From: an uncultured Bacteroidota bacterium
GTDB taxonomy: Bacteria > Bacteroidota > Bacteroidia > UBA7662
Length of the DNA stretch: 17,639 nucleotides
NCBI GenBank assembly: GCA_903908015.1
Contig: CAIVQI010000262.1
Coordinates: 1-17,639, forward strand
Reading direction: 5' to 3'
Shown here one piece after another: positions 1 through 7,085 of this stretch. Position 1 is the first letter of the stretch; every line of letters begins with the position of its first letter. The notes beneath the pieces were generated by a model. That model did no database searches. It worked only from the letters and a program-made list of their open reading frames with translations, and was not told where the DNA came from. The translations under genes and the position numbers were made by a program.

Positions 1-1065
1 GACTTGGTCTACAAGCCCAATCGTTCAGTTTTGGAATACGCCAGTGTTTCACTCCTGAGGAACATGCTCAAGATGGATGTGTTTCAGTCGATGCGCAGCC
101 ATGTATATGCCCATTTCAAAGAGCCACGGTTGCGAAAGCTCATGGAATTTCCTGTACTGTTCTTAGGCGCTACCCCCCAAAATACCCCCGCGCTGTACAG
201 CCTGATGAATTATGCGGATCTATCATTGGGCACATGGTATCCCATGGGTGGAATGGGGGAAATTGTGAAAGCCTTTGTTGCACTGGCACAAGAGCAAGGC
301 GTGGAACTCATCGCGAATGCAGAAGTTCAGTCGATTGAGTGTGTCGGAGCGCATGCCACACGCATCCACACAACCCAAAAGACGTATGACGCCGATATTG
401 TGGTGGCGGCGGGCGATTATCATCATATCGAACAGCAGGTCTTGCCGGCAACTCACCGGCAGTATAGCCAAGCTTATTGGAAGAACAGAACCATGGCGCC
501 GTCGAGTTTGTTGTTTTACATCGGGCTTAAGGAGCCACTCCCCGGTCTCACCCACCACAGCTTGTTTTTCGATGAGGAGTTTGACCGACATGCCGAGCAA
601 ATATATGCCCGCCCGTCGTGGCCGGATAAACCCTTGTTTTATACATCCCTGAGCAGCAAAACAGACCCGACTGTGGCCCCGGAAGGAAAAGAAAATCTAG
701 TCATTCTCGTGCCTCTGGCGGTCGACCTACCCGATCCGGAAGAAGCGCGCGAGCGATGCTATCATCAGGTGATGGATCGATTCGAACATATGGTTGGGGT
801 TGGCATTCGCGACAAGGTGGAAGTTCGCCACAGTTATGCGCACTCAGATTTTCGTCGCGATTACCATGCTTTTGGCGGCAATGCCTACGGATTGGCCAAT
901 ACACTGGCCCAAACTGCGATTTTCAAGCCTTCCATGCGGCACAAAAAGTTGGCAAACCTATATTTTACTGGTCAGCTAACGATCCCCGGTCCGGGTGTGC
1001 CACCCACCATCATTTCGGGGCAGGTGGTGACAGGTGAAATTGTTCGCGATTGGCCCTTATCCTGA
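1..1065 (+). CDS. crtI: Phytoene desaturase CrtI, 3' part (5' end outside window)
   Basis: This FAD-dependent desaturase introduces double bonds into phytoene to give neurosporene or lycopene; such enzymes act at the cytoplasmic membrane. The open frame runs in from base 1, and about 353 residues are visible of the roughly 490 usual for the family, so the N-terminal FAD-binding GxGxxG segment is missing. Visible family signatures are the segment FPVLFLGATPQNTPALYSLM (about residues 50-69), the following GTWYPMGGMGEIVKA substrate-domain stretch, and the C-terminal FAD-contact motif TGQLTIPGPGVPPTI close to the end, followed by a helix ending DWPLS. The TTG at base 4 is only the first possible start codon inside the window and should not be read as the true start. 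It is 86 bases upstream of crtB on the same strand. Identification as CrtI rather than another carotenoid desaturase rests on these motifs and on the adjacent crtB. Confidence 0.93.
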   Translation, partial: DLVYKPNRSVLEYASVSLLRNMLKMDVFQSMRSHVYAHFKEPRLRKLMEFPVLFLGATPQNTPALYSLMNYADLSLGTWYPMGGMGEIVKAFVALAQEQGVELIANAEVQSIECVGAHATRIHTTQKTYDADIVVAAGDYHHIEQQVLPATHRQYSQAYWKNRTMAPSSLLFYIGLKEPLPGLTHHSLFFDEEFDRHAEQIYARPSWPDKPLFYTSLSSKTDPTVAPEGKENLVILVPLAVDLPDPEEARERCYHQVMDRFEHMVGVGIRDKVEVRHSYAHSDFRRDYHAFGGNAYGLANTLAQTAIFKPSMRHKKLANLYFTGQLTIPGPGVPPTIISGQVVTGEIVRDWPLS

Positions 1066-1104
1066 TTTTCTTTCAAGGGAAATTGTGCTTGTGGATAAGT
1101 TGTT

Positions 1105-1124
1105 CAAAACCAATGTTGGTTTTG
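1105..1124. promoter_or_regulatory. Perfect 20-base dyad upstream of crtB
   Basis: CAAAACCAA (1105-1113) is followed by TG and then its exact reverse complement TTGGTTTTG (1116-1124), and then by a T-rich run TTTGTTT. It lies in the 86-base gap between crtI and crtB, 27 bases before the crtB start codon. A symmetric half-site of nine bases fits a dimeric regulator's operator; the short loop and following T-rich tract also allow a weak AU-rich terminator or attenuator hairpin. The sequence alone cannot separate these two readings. Confidence 0.4.
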
Positions 1125-1151
1125 TTTGTTTAAAGACGATAATTCATTTCT

Positions 1152-1991
1152 ATGCTATCACTCTACCGCCGCACCAATATTGAATGCAGTAAGATCATTA
1201 CCCGAAACTATAGTACATCATTTAGTATGGGTATTATGGCATTTGACAAGAAATTTAGGGATTCCATCTATGCGATTTATGGTTTTGTACGGTATGCGGA
1301 TGAAATTGTGGATACCTTTCATGATTTCGACAAATCTGAACTACTACAGGAGTTTTCACAGGATACTTGGAAAGCCATTGACCGGGGCATCAGTCTGAAT
1401 CCTGTGCTCGATTCTTTTCAAAAAACGGTCTCTGAATGTGGGATTGAACGCGATTTAATTCAAGCCTTCCTCGACAGCATGTCTATGGATTTACAAGACA
1501 TAGCCTATGCGGAACATTCATACAATACCTACATCTATGGATCGGCTGAGGTGGTGGGTTTGATGTGTTTGCGTGTGTTTTGTGCAGACGATAACCCACT
1601 CTATGAGCGCCTCAAACCAGCTGCACGCCACCTTGGTGCTGCATTTCAAAAAGTCAACTTTCTGCGCGACATCCGCGACGATTACGAGAACAGGGGCCGC
1701 ACCTATTTTCCGGGGGTTGATTTGGGCATACAGTTCGACGAACGAGCGAAAAAAGAAATTGAAGCCGATATTGAGGAGGATTTCAAGAAAGCTTTTGAGG
1801 GGATTTGTCAGCTTCCACGAGGTGCTCGCACGGGTGTGCTCACCGCTTACCGTTTTTATTTGAATCTGTTTCGGAAAATTAAGCGAACAGCACCGGCTCA
1901 GGTCATGGTCACGAGAATTCGAATCAGCAATATTGAGAAGGCAGCGCTATTGGCCGGTTCAGTATTGTCGCACCGTCTTTCTTGGCTTTAG
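1152..1991 (+). CDS. crtB: Phytoene synthase CrtB
   Basis: It condenses two geranylgeranyl diphosphates head-to-head through prephytoene diphosphate to 15-cis-phytoene, the first committed step of C40 carotenoid synthesis. At 279 residues it is of normal bacterial length. Both Mg-diphosphate binding aspartate motifs of the squalene/phytoene synthase family are present: DEIVD at residues 50-54 and DIRDD at 173-177, the latter inside the family signature FQKVNFLRDIRDDYENRGR. The YGSAEVVGLM segment at 129-138 matches the conserved helix between them. The start ATG has no clear Shine-Dalgarno sequence but an AT-rich upstream stretch, which is usual in Bacteroidota. The gene is AT-rich (the row 1201-1260 has 21 G/C of 60) compared with cruF further on. 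It sits between crtI and crtD and is probably co-expressed with them, unless the hairpin candidates on either side act as terminators or attenuators. Confidence 0.96.
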   Translation: MLSLYRRTNIECSKIITRNYSTSFSMGIMAFDKKFRDSIYAIYGFVRYADEIVDTFHDFDKSELLQEFSQDTWKAIDRGISLNPVLDSFQKTVSECGIERDLIQAFLDSMSMDLQDIAYAEHSYNTYIYGSAEVVGLMCLRVFCADDNPLYERLKPAARHLGAAFQKVNFLRDIRDDYENRGRTYFPGVDLGIQFDERAKKEIEADIEEDFKKAFEGICQLPRGARTGVLTAYRFYLNLFRKIKRTAPAQVMVTRIRISNIEKAALLAGSVLSHRLSWL

Positions 1992-2021
1992 GCTGAGGTT
2001 AGCCGTTTTTTTCTTTTTTTT
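1991..2021 (+). terminator. Weak terminator candidate after crtB
   Basis: Directly at the crtB stop codon, GGCT (1991-1994), a six-base loop GAGGTT and AGCC (2001-2004) form a four-base-pair stem, followed by G and two T runs (2006-2012 and 2014-2021) broken by one C. The T tract is striking but the stem is short, so this may only attenuate transcription into crtD, or may be just a T-rich spacer. Confidence 0.3.
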
Positions 2022-2079
2022 GGGAAATTTTAAGGCTGAATGCAAAGCGTAGCATGCATGACCGGTTCCCCATGAGTTG

Positions 2080-3756
2080 ATGAAACACAGACGCCGTACC
2101 CACCAAAGTTTAAAAGACCCGGCCCTTGAGTTTCGGATGGAGAGGGACAAAGAACTGCCTTTAAATGGTGATCTGAAATTGGAAACAACCTCTTCGGGGC
2201 ACCTTCGCCGACACCGTCGTAAGTTGCAGTCTGCTCCTGAAGAATATGAGGCAGTTGGACAGCATATAGCCATCGTTGGGGGTGGTGTAGCGGGATTGGC
2301 TGCTGCGGCGCGACTAGCAGCCCTTGGGTATAGGGTGGATTTGTTGGAAGCTGCTTCCGAACCAGGGGGCAAAATGCGCGATTTCCAGGCCAACGGGTTT
2401 CGCTTCGATGGGGGCCCGTCCTTATTTACCCTACCAGAAGTCATGGAACAACTTTTCGCTGATTGCGGCAAGAGGTTATCGGACTACGTGACATACGACA
2501 GGCTGGAATTGGTGACCCGCTATTTCTATCCCGACGGAACCCAGGTCAATGCCTGGTCGAATCCCGAGCGATTCGCGTCGGAAATGGAACAAAAAATCGG
2601 CGAACCAGCCACAAATGTACTGGCATTACTAAAACGAGCGGCTTTTATGTACCGCATCACGGCCTCGGTGTTCATTGAGCGATCCCTTCATGATTGGCGC
2701 AATTTGTTAAGGATAAGTACGTTTCTGCGCCTGTTTGCCATTCCCCGTTTGGGTATTTTTACAAATATGTATCAATTTCAAAAGAGGTGGTTGCGTGATG
2801 GCCGCAGCCTACAGTTGTTCGGTCGATTCGCGACCTACAACGGTAGCGATCCTTACAGGGCACCCGGAACACTCAGCATGATCGCCCACATCGAACAAGA
2901 TCGAGGTGCTTTTTATCCACATGGGGGCATGGTTGCTCTGAGAAATGCATTGTACAGCTTAGCCACCGATTTAGGGGTGAATATCCGATTAAACACAAGG
3001 GTCGATCGATTTTGGATCCATGAAAAACGTCTGAAAGGATTGCTGTTGGGCGAAGACCGAGAGATTTATCCCATTGTGGTTTGCGCCAACGACATTTTGC
3101 AAGTGCAGCGCAAACAGATGCCGCGCAAATACGCGCAACAAAGGTTTTTGTCTCAAGAGCTCAGCACATCTGCGGTGGTGTTTCATTGGGCCGTACGCGG
3201 ATCTTTTCCCCAATTGGACTTGCATAATGTGTTTTTCTCCTCTCATTATAGGCGCGAATTTCATCATTTGCAACGTAGCGCAGTCGATTTAGACCCGACT
3301 TGGTATGTCTATATCAGCTCAAAGAAGAACCCAGCCGATGCCCCGGAAGGCTATGAAAACTGGTTTGTCATGGCGAATGTTCCTGCTCAAAGAGATCTGC
3401 CGTGGGAGGAATTGGTGCTTCGGTTGCGTGAAGAGGCAATTGATCGATTGAGTAAGGCACTAGGGGTTGATCTGAATAATCTGGTGGAAGAGCAGAGGGT
3501 GATCACGCCCATCGATATGGAAAAAAATACAGGCGCTGTAGGTGGTGCATTGTACGGACCTGCATCCAACAGCCGGTGGTCTGCATTCCTCAGGCAAGCC
3601 AACCGTGATCGACGGATCAAAGGATTGTTTTATTGTGGTGGAACGGTTCATCCCGGGGGTGGAATCCCTTTGTGCCTCCATTCGGCAGCCATCACCGCCG
3701 ATTTGATTGCGCGCGCACATCCTCATCCCAAGGCCATAAGAAAACACCGGCGCTGA
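2080..3756 (+). CDS. crtD: CrtI-family carotenoid desaturase, probable CrtD (1-hydroxycarotenoid 3,4-desaturase)
   Basis: A second FAD-dependent carotenoid desaturase of 558 residues. The N-terminal Rossmann motif IAIVGGGVAGLAAAARLAAL lies near residues 64-83, followed by EAASEPGGKM, and the C-terminal FAD motif FYCGGTVHPGGGIPLCLHSA lies near residues 518-537, so both ends of the fold are intact. The call as CrtD, which would add the 3',4' double bond to a 1'-hydroxylated end group, is inferred from its one-base overlap with cruF and from a separate crtI being present; a 4,4'-diapophytoene-type or other CrtI paralogue role cannot be excluded. The start chosen is the ATG at 2080, adjacent to an in-frame TTG at 2077; another ATG lies at 2137. 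Either start leaves a basic, low-conservation leader of about 40-60 residues before the Rossmann fold, longer than usual. The stop TGA overlaps the cruF ATG (TGATG), suggesting translational coupling. Confidence 0.82.
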   Translation: MKHRRRTHQSLKDPALEFRMERDKELPLNGDLKLETTSSGHLRRHRRKLQSAPEEYEAVGQHIAIVGGGVAGLAAAARLAALGYRVDLLEAASEPGGKMRDFQANGFRFDGGPSLFTLPEVMEQLFADCGKRLSDYVTYDRLELVTRYFYPDGTQVNAWSNPERFASEMEQKIGEPATNVLALLKRAAFMYRITASVFIERSLHDWRNLLRISTFLRLFAIPRLGIFTNMYQFQKRWLRDGRSLQLFGRFATYNGSDPYRAPGTLSMIAHIEQDRGAFYPHGGMVALRNALYSLATDLGVNIRLNTRVDRFWIHEKRLKGLLLGEDREIYPIVVCANDILQVQRKQMPRKYAQQRFLSQELSTSAVVFHWAVRGSFPQLDLHNVFFSSHYRREFHHLQRSAVDLDPTWYVYISSKKNPADAPEGYENWFVMANVPAQRDLPWEELVLRLREEAIDRLSKALGVDLNNLVEEQRVITPIDMEKNTGAVGGALYGPASNSRWSAFLRQANRDRRIKGLFYCGGTVHPGGGIPLCLHSAAITADLIARAHPHPKAIRKHRR

Positions 3757-4427
3757 TGTTTCGTTGGCTCGATCTTCTCTCTGTGCGACGCTATTTTCTC
3801 ATTTTTTGGGGAATGGTTTATGGTTTCGGCGCCATGGGTTTGGCATGGCCCCCGACCCAGCCGTTTTTTCTGCTCTGCGTGCCTTATGTTTTGATTTTGG
3901 GTGCTGTTCATGTTTGGTTTATGGAGCGGCCTGTGCCGATGCCCCATACGGTATTGCTCCTGCTGGGATGTCTGGCAGGCTGGCTGGTGGAGGTCTATGG
4001 CGTGGCTACTGGCGCGGTATTTGGCGCCTACCACTACGGTATCGTGTTGGGGTATGCCCCTGCCGGGGTGCCGCTGGTGATTGGGGTCAACTGGCTGGTC
4101 TTGGTCTATGCCGCTTCCCAGCTTTCCTACGCCGCCCAGATCTCGCCAGAAATCCGGCCCTTTATGGGGGCCACCGCCGTGCTGCTGGTCGATGTCTTTA
4201 TCGAGCCGGTGGCGGTGTTCCTCGGATTCTGGTCCTGGGATACGCCCGGGGAGGGCAGCCTCTTCGTGGCGCCGATGCGCAATTACATTGCTTGGTGGTT
4301 GTTTTCCCTGGTCTTGTTGTCGCTCGCCGAAATGGCCAGCATCCGCCGTTCGAACCCCGTGTTGTTGCACTACGCGGCGTTTCAACTTGGTTTTTTTCTA
4401 TTATTGAATGTGTTACTGGTTTTCTAA
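3756..4427 (+). CDS. cruF: Carotenoid 1',2'-hydratase CruF (DUF422 membrane protein)
   Basis: CruF-type proteins hydrate the psi end group of lycopene-like carotenoids, giving a 1'-hydroxyl. The protein is 223 residues and nearly all hydrophobic, with about seven membrane segments (near residues 13-31, 37-55, 63-82, 103-122, 136-157, 177-195 and 203-222). Family-typical polar positions within the membrane are seen: WLVEVYGVATGAVFGAYHYG at 76-95, GVPLVIGVNW at 104-113, and LVDVFIEPVAVFLGFWSWD at 144-162. The start is the ATG overlapping the crtD stop by one base; longer in-frame extensions upstream run through crtD in another frame and are not credible. The gene is clearly GC-richer than crtB (row 4201-4260 has 42 G/C of 60). 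The enzymatic assignment follows from family plus neighbour crtD, and the DUF422 family also includes proteins of unproven activity. Confidence 0.85.
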   Translation: MFRWLDLLSVRRYFLIFWGMVYGFGAMGLAWPPTQPFFLLCVPYVLILGAVHVWFMERPVPMPHTVLLLLGCLAGWLVEVYGVATGAVFGAYHYGIVLGYAPAGVPLVIGVNWLVLVYAASQLSYAAQISPEIRPFMGATAVLLVDVFIEPVAVFLGFWSWDTPGEGSLFVAPMRNYIAWWLFSLVLLSLAEMASIRRSNPVLLHYAAFQLGFFLLLNVLLVF

Positions 4428-4446
4428 TTAAAAAATTTAAAAATTT

Positions 4447-5238
4447 ATGAGACATAATCACGAAATAGATTTCCGCATTTTTGGCGAGGAAATGCAGTGT
4501 GTGGAAATCGAACTGGACCCGCAGGAAACGGTGATTGCCGAGAGCGGGGCGTTTATGTTTATGGACCCCGGTATTGAGATGGCCACCATTTTTGGGGACG
4601 GCTCGACGCAAGGAGGCGGTTTCCTGGGCAAACTCATGGGAGCAGGCAAACGTCTGCTTACGGGTGAATCGCTGTTTATGACCGCATTTACCCACACAGG
4701 TTCTGGCAAATCGCGGGTCACCTTCGCCGGACCCTATGCGGGAAAGATCATCTGCATCGACCTGCAGAAATTGGGCGGTAAGGTGGTGTGCCAAAAGGAT
4801 TCCTTTTTGTGTGCGGCGAAGGGGGTGGCGGTTGGGATCGAATTTCAGCGTCGCCTCGGTACGGGTTTGTTTGGCGGTGAGGGCTTTATTATGCAGAAAC
4901 TGGAGGGTGACGGCCTGGCTTTTGTGCACGCCGGCGGGTATATTCTGGAGCGCGTCCTGCAGCCCGGTGAGGTGTTGCGGGTGGATACGGGTTGCATTGT
5001 GGCCTTTACTTCGGGGGTCGATTACGACATTCAGATGGTGCGCGGGGTCAAGAATGTGATTTTTGGCGGCGAGGGGCTGTTTTTTGCCAGCCTCACCGGA
5101 CCGGGTAAGGTGTGGCTGCAGAGCCTGCCCGTGTCGCGTCTGGCCGCGCGTATATTGAGTTATGGTTCGGGTGTGGGCGGCCGCAAAGAGGAGGGTTCCA
5201 TCCTGGGCGGGCTTGGAAATCTTCTCGATGGCAATTGA
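4447..5238 (+). CDS. AIM24 / TIGR00266 family protein
   Basis: A 263-residue soluble protein of the AIM24 (DUF124, TIGR00266) family, a beta-rich double-layered fold found in bacteria and in the mitochondrial protein AIM24. Its biochemical role in bacteria is not established. Recognisable features are the start FRIFGEEMQCVEIELDPQET, ESGAFMFMDPGIEM near residues 31-44, a glycine-rich stretch GGGFLGKLMGAGKRLLTGES (57-76), and the repeated second-half pattern GEGFIMQKLEGDGLAFVHAG with YILERVLQPGEVLRVDTGC after it. No signal peptide or membrane segment is evident, so it is probably cytoplasmic. It begins 19 bases after cruF, separated by an A/T-only spacer, and may be read with the carotenoid genes, but nothing in its sequence ties it to carotenoid chemistry. 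Its stop lies only six bases from the convergent stop of the hydratase gene. Confidence 0.88.
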   Translation: MRHNHEIDFRIFGEEMQCVEIELDPQETVIAESGAFMFMDPGIEMATIFGDGSTQGGGFLGKLMGAGKRLLTGESLFMTAFTHTGSGKSRVTFAGPYAGKIICIDLQKLGGKVVCQKDSFLCAAKGVAVGIEFQRRLGTGLFGGEGFIMQKLEGDGLAFVHAGGYILERVLQPGEVLRVDTGCIVAFTSGVDYDIQMVRGVKNVIFGGEGLFFASLTGPGKVWLQSLPVSRLAARILSYGSGVGGRKEEGSILGGLGNLLDGN

Positions 5239-5244
5239 GCCCGG

Positions 5245-6024
5245 TTAACGGCCTGTAAAATTCGGTGCGCGTTTCTCTATGAATGCCTGCATGCCTTCCT
5301 TCTGGTCTTGACCGGCAAACAGCAGGTAAAAGTTTTTACGTTCAAATTCCAGTCCTTCGGCCAGGTGGGCGTCGTGGGCTTTGAGGACAGCCTCTTTGGC
5401 CAGCCGAATCGCGAGGGGTGACTGCCTCGACAGCTGGCGGGCCATCCGAAGGGCTTCCTCGAGGTAGAGTTCGACCGGTACGACTTTGTTGACCATTCCC
5501 CAAGCCAGTGCTTGTTCGGCGCTGATAAACTCGCCCCCCAGCACCAGTTCCATCGCGCGAACCTTGCCCACTTGCCGGGTAAGCCGTTGTGTGCCACCGG
5601 CGCCGGGAATCACGCCCAGTTTGATTTCGGGTTGACCAAACTGCGCGGTTTCCGAGGCCACCACGAGGTCGCAATGCATCACCAATTCGTTGCCGCCTCC
5701 CAAAGCAAAACCAGAAACGGCTGCGATCAGGGGCTTTTTGATTTTTTTGATGGTATCCCAGGTCGAAAACTGGTCGATGAGGAGCATATCGACCGCGCCC
5801 TTATCGGACATCTGCCGGATGTCGGCACCTGCTGCGAACGCCCGATCATCGCCTGTGATGACAATAGCGCGCACTTCATCGTCCTGATCCAATTCTTTGA
5901 GGGTGTCGCGCAATTCCGCCATGAGTTCAAGGTTGAGCGCATTGAGTTCTTTTGGACGATTCAAACGAATGAGGGCGATGTGGGGCTCGATTCTAGGATC
6001 TACGATAAGGTAGGTGTGGTTCAT
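5245..6024 (-). CDS. Enoyl-CoA hydratase/isomerase (crotonase family)
   Basis: A 259-residue crotonase-fold enzyme, probably hydrating trans-2-enoyl-CoA to 3-hydroxyacyl-CoA in fatty-acid or amino-acid degradation. The oxyanion-hole segment RAFAAGADIRQM is at residues 61-72. Both catalytic glutamates of classical enoyl-CoA hydratases are present at the family spacing of twenty residues: E113 in GGGNELVMHCD and E133 in FGQPEIKLG, followed by the signature VIPGAGGTQRLTRQVGK. Having both glutamates favours hydratase over isomerase or decarboxylase variants; chain-length preference cannot be read from the sequence. It stands alone on the minus strand between plus-strand genes, so it is monocistronic in this window. 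The ATG is preceded 29 bases upstream by an ATTTGCACC promoter-like element shared with the ABC-F gene. Six bases separate its stop from the convergent AIM24-family gene and no clear terminator lies between. Confidence 0.94.
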   Translation of the reverse strand: MNHTYLIVDPRIEPHIALIRLNRPKELNALNLELMAELRDTLKELDQDDEVRAIVITGDDRAFAAGADIRQMSDKGAVDMLLIDQFSTWDTIKKIKKPLIAAVSGFALGGGNELVMHCDLVVASETAQFGQPEIKLGVIPGAGGTQRLTRQVGKVRAMELVLGGEFISAEQALAWGMVNKVVPVELYLEEALRMARQLSRQSPLAIRLAKEAVLKAHDAHLAEGLEFERKNFYLLFAGQDQKEGMQAFIEKRAPNFTGR

Positions 6025-6053
6025 AAGGATATTCGGTTTCTTGAATGATGGTG

Positions 6054-6061
6054 CAAATCTC
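6054..6061 (-). promoter_or_regulatory. Candidate -7 box for the enoyl-CoA hydratase gene
   Basis: Read on the minus strand, GAGATTTG followed by CACC fits the Bacteroidota -7 consensus TAnnTTTG except for the first base. A TTCG sits 19 bases further upstream, near the expected position of the -33 TTTG box. The start codon is 29 bases downstream. The same element, 16 of 19 bases identical, precedes the ABC-F gene. The rest of the divergent gap (6062-6188) is AT-rich leader for the next plus-strand gene; I could not pick a convincing promoter in it (TATTTTTA at 6098-6105 is a weak candidate). Confidence 0.45.
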
Positions 6062-6188
6062 TGTGTATTGTCTCAATAATCGAACGACCATATCTCGTAT
6101 TTTTAGTGGCTTTTCCGAACTTTTTCATCCTGTTCGCGTTTGTCAAGAATCATTTACTCCATTCACCCTTAATCAAAATCTATTGTAC

Positions 6189-7085
6189 ATGTTTACCACT
6201 TCCAACATTCGTATTATTTCTGCAGCCATGCTCATCTGCACCTTAGCGGGCGCGCCTGCTTTTTCCCAGCTTATTTTGCCTCAACCCAGTCCGAAGGCCA
6301 GTGTGATGCAGGTTGTCGGTGTAACCGAGCTGAGCGTTACTTACAGCAGTCCGGCCGTGAAAGGTCGGGTAGTGTGGGGCGATTTGGTGCCCTACGATGA
6401 AGTTTGGCGCACGGGGGCGAATTCGGCAACAGAAATCAGTTTTAGTACGGCCGTTCAAATTGCGGGAAATCAAGTGAAGGCTGGTAAATATGCCTTGTTT
6501 ACCATTCCTGGCCGCGATAACTGGACCATCATTCTGAATTCTAATGAAGGTCAATGGGGCTCTACCAACTACAAAAAGGAGTTGGATGTGGTGCGCTTCA
6601 CAGTTCGCCCCAGTATGAGCGAACGCATGCAGGAGCGTTTGAATTTTGCGGTCGAATTGACAGGTGAGGATCGGGCCGAAGTAGTCCTGCGCTGGGAGAA
6701 GATGCGTGTGTCATTTGGTGTAACTACCGATTTGAAGATGCTTGCCATGGACAACATCAACCTGTATTTTCACAATGCAAAAGCCGATTGGTATTCCCAC
6801 CACAATGCTGCATCGTATTTGCTCACCAATGGCGGTAGTGCGGCTGAAGCCCTCCGATTTGCTGCGCGTTCGGTGGAGTTGAATCCAGAGCATTTTATGC
6901 CTCATTTCACCAAAGCCCGTGCGCTTGCGGCGACAGGCAACATCAATGATGCTCTGGCCTCGGCCCGTCAGGCCATCGCTGTGGGCGAGGCCAAAACCAG
7001 TGATTGGTTTGAAATGACAAGGCCCGAAATAGAAGCTTCCATCAAAGGTTGGGTTATTCCAGGTGGCGGAGTCAAGAAGAAATAG
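6189..7085 (+). CDS. Exported DUF2911 protein with C-terminal TPR-like repeats
   Basis: A 298-residue protein of unknown function. The first 27 residues are a Sec signal peptide (hydrophobic core IISAAMLICTLAGAPA, likely cleavage after AFSQ). DUF2911 spans roughly residues 35-180, with the family's hallmark SSPAVKGRVVWGDLVPYDEV, WRTGANSATEISFS and AGKYALFTIPGRDNWTIILN segments. Residues about 200-270 form two helical TPR-like units (NAASYLLTNGGSAAEALRFA and ALAATGNINDALASARQAIA). An in-frame ATG at 6045 would add 48 residues, but the ATG at 6189 places the signal peptide at the N-terminus and is preferred. The protein should be periplasmic. It overlaps the deacetylase gene by 23 bases, suggesting one transcript with the deacetylase and symporter. 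DUF2911 proteins are frequent in Bacteroidota, with no established activity. Confidence 0.9.
   Translation: MFTTSNIRIISAAMLICTLAGAPAFSQLILPQPSPKASVMQVVGVTELSVTYSSPAVKGRVVWGDLVPYDEVWRTGANSATEISFSTAVQIAGNQVKAGKYALFTIPGRDNWTIILNSNEGQWGSTNYKKELDVVRFTVRPSMSERMQERLNFAVELTGEDRAEVVLRWEKMRVSFGVTTDLKMLAMDNINLYFHNAKADWYSHHNAASYLLTNGGSAAEALRFAARSVELNPEHFMPHFTKARALAATGNINDALASARQAIAVGEAKTSDWFEMTRPEIEASIKGWVIPGGGVKKK

Noticed and set aside
1959..2471. 170-residue minus-strand frame spanning the crtB-crtD gap
   Set aside because: Its ends overlap well-supported crtB and crtD coding sequence, and the Ser/Arg/Pro-rich product has no family signal.
3723..4385. 220-residue open frame on the minus strand opposite cruF
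   Set aside because: The plus strand encodes a recognisable CruF with a coupled start; the antisense product is rich in Gln, His and Pro with no family features, as expected for a shadow of a GC-rich gene.
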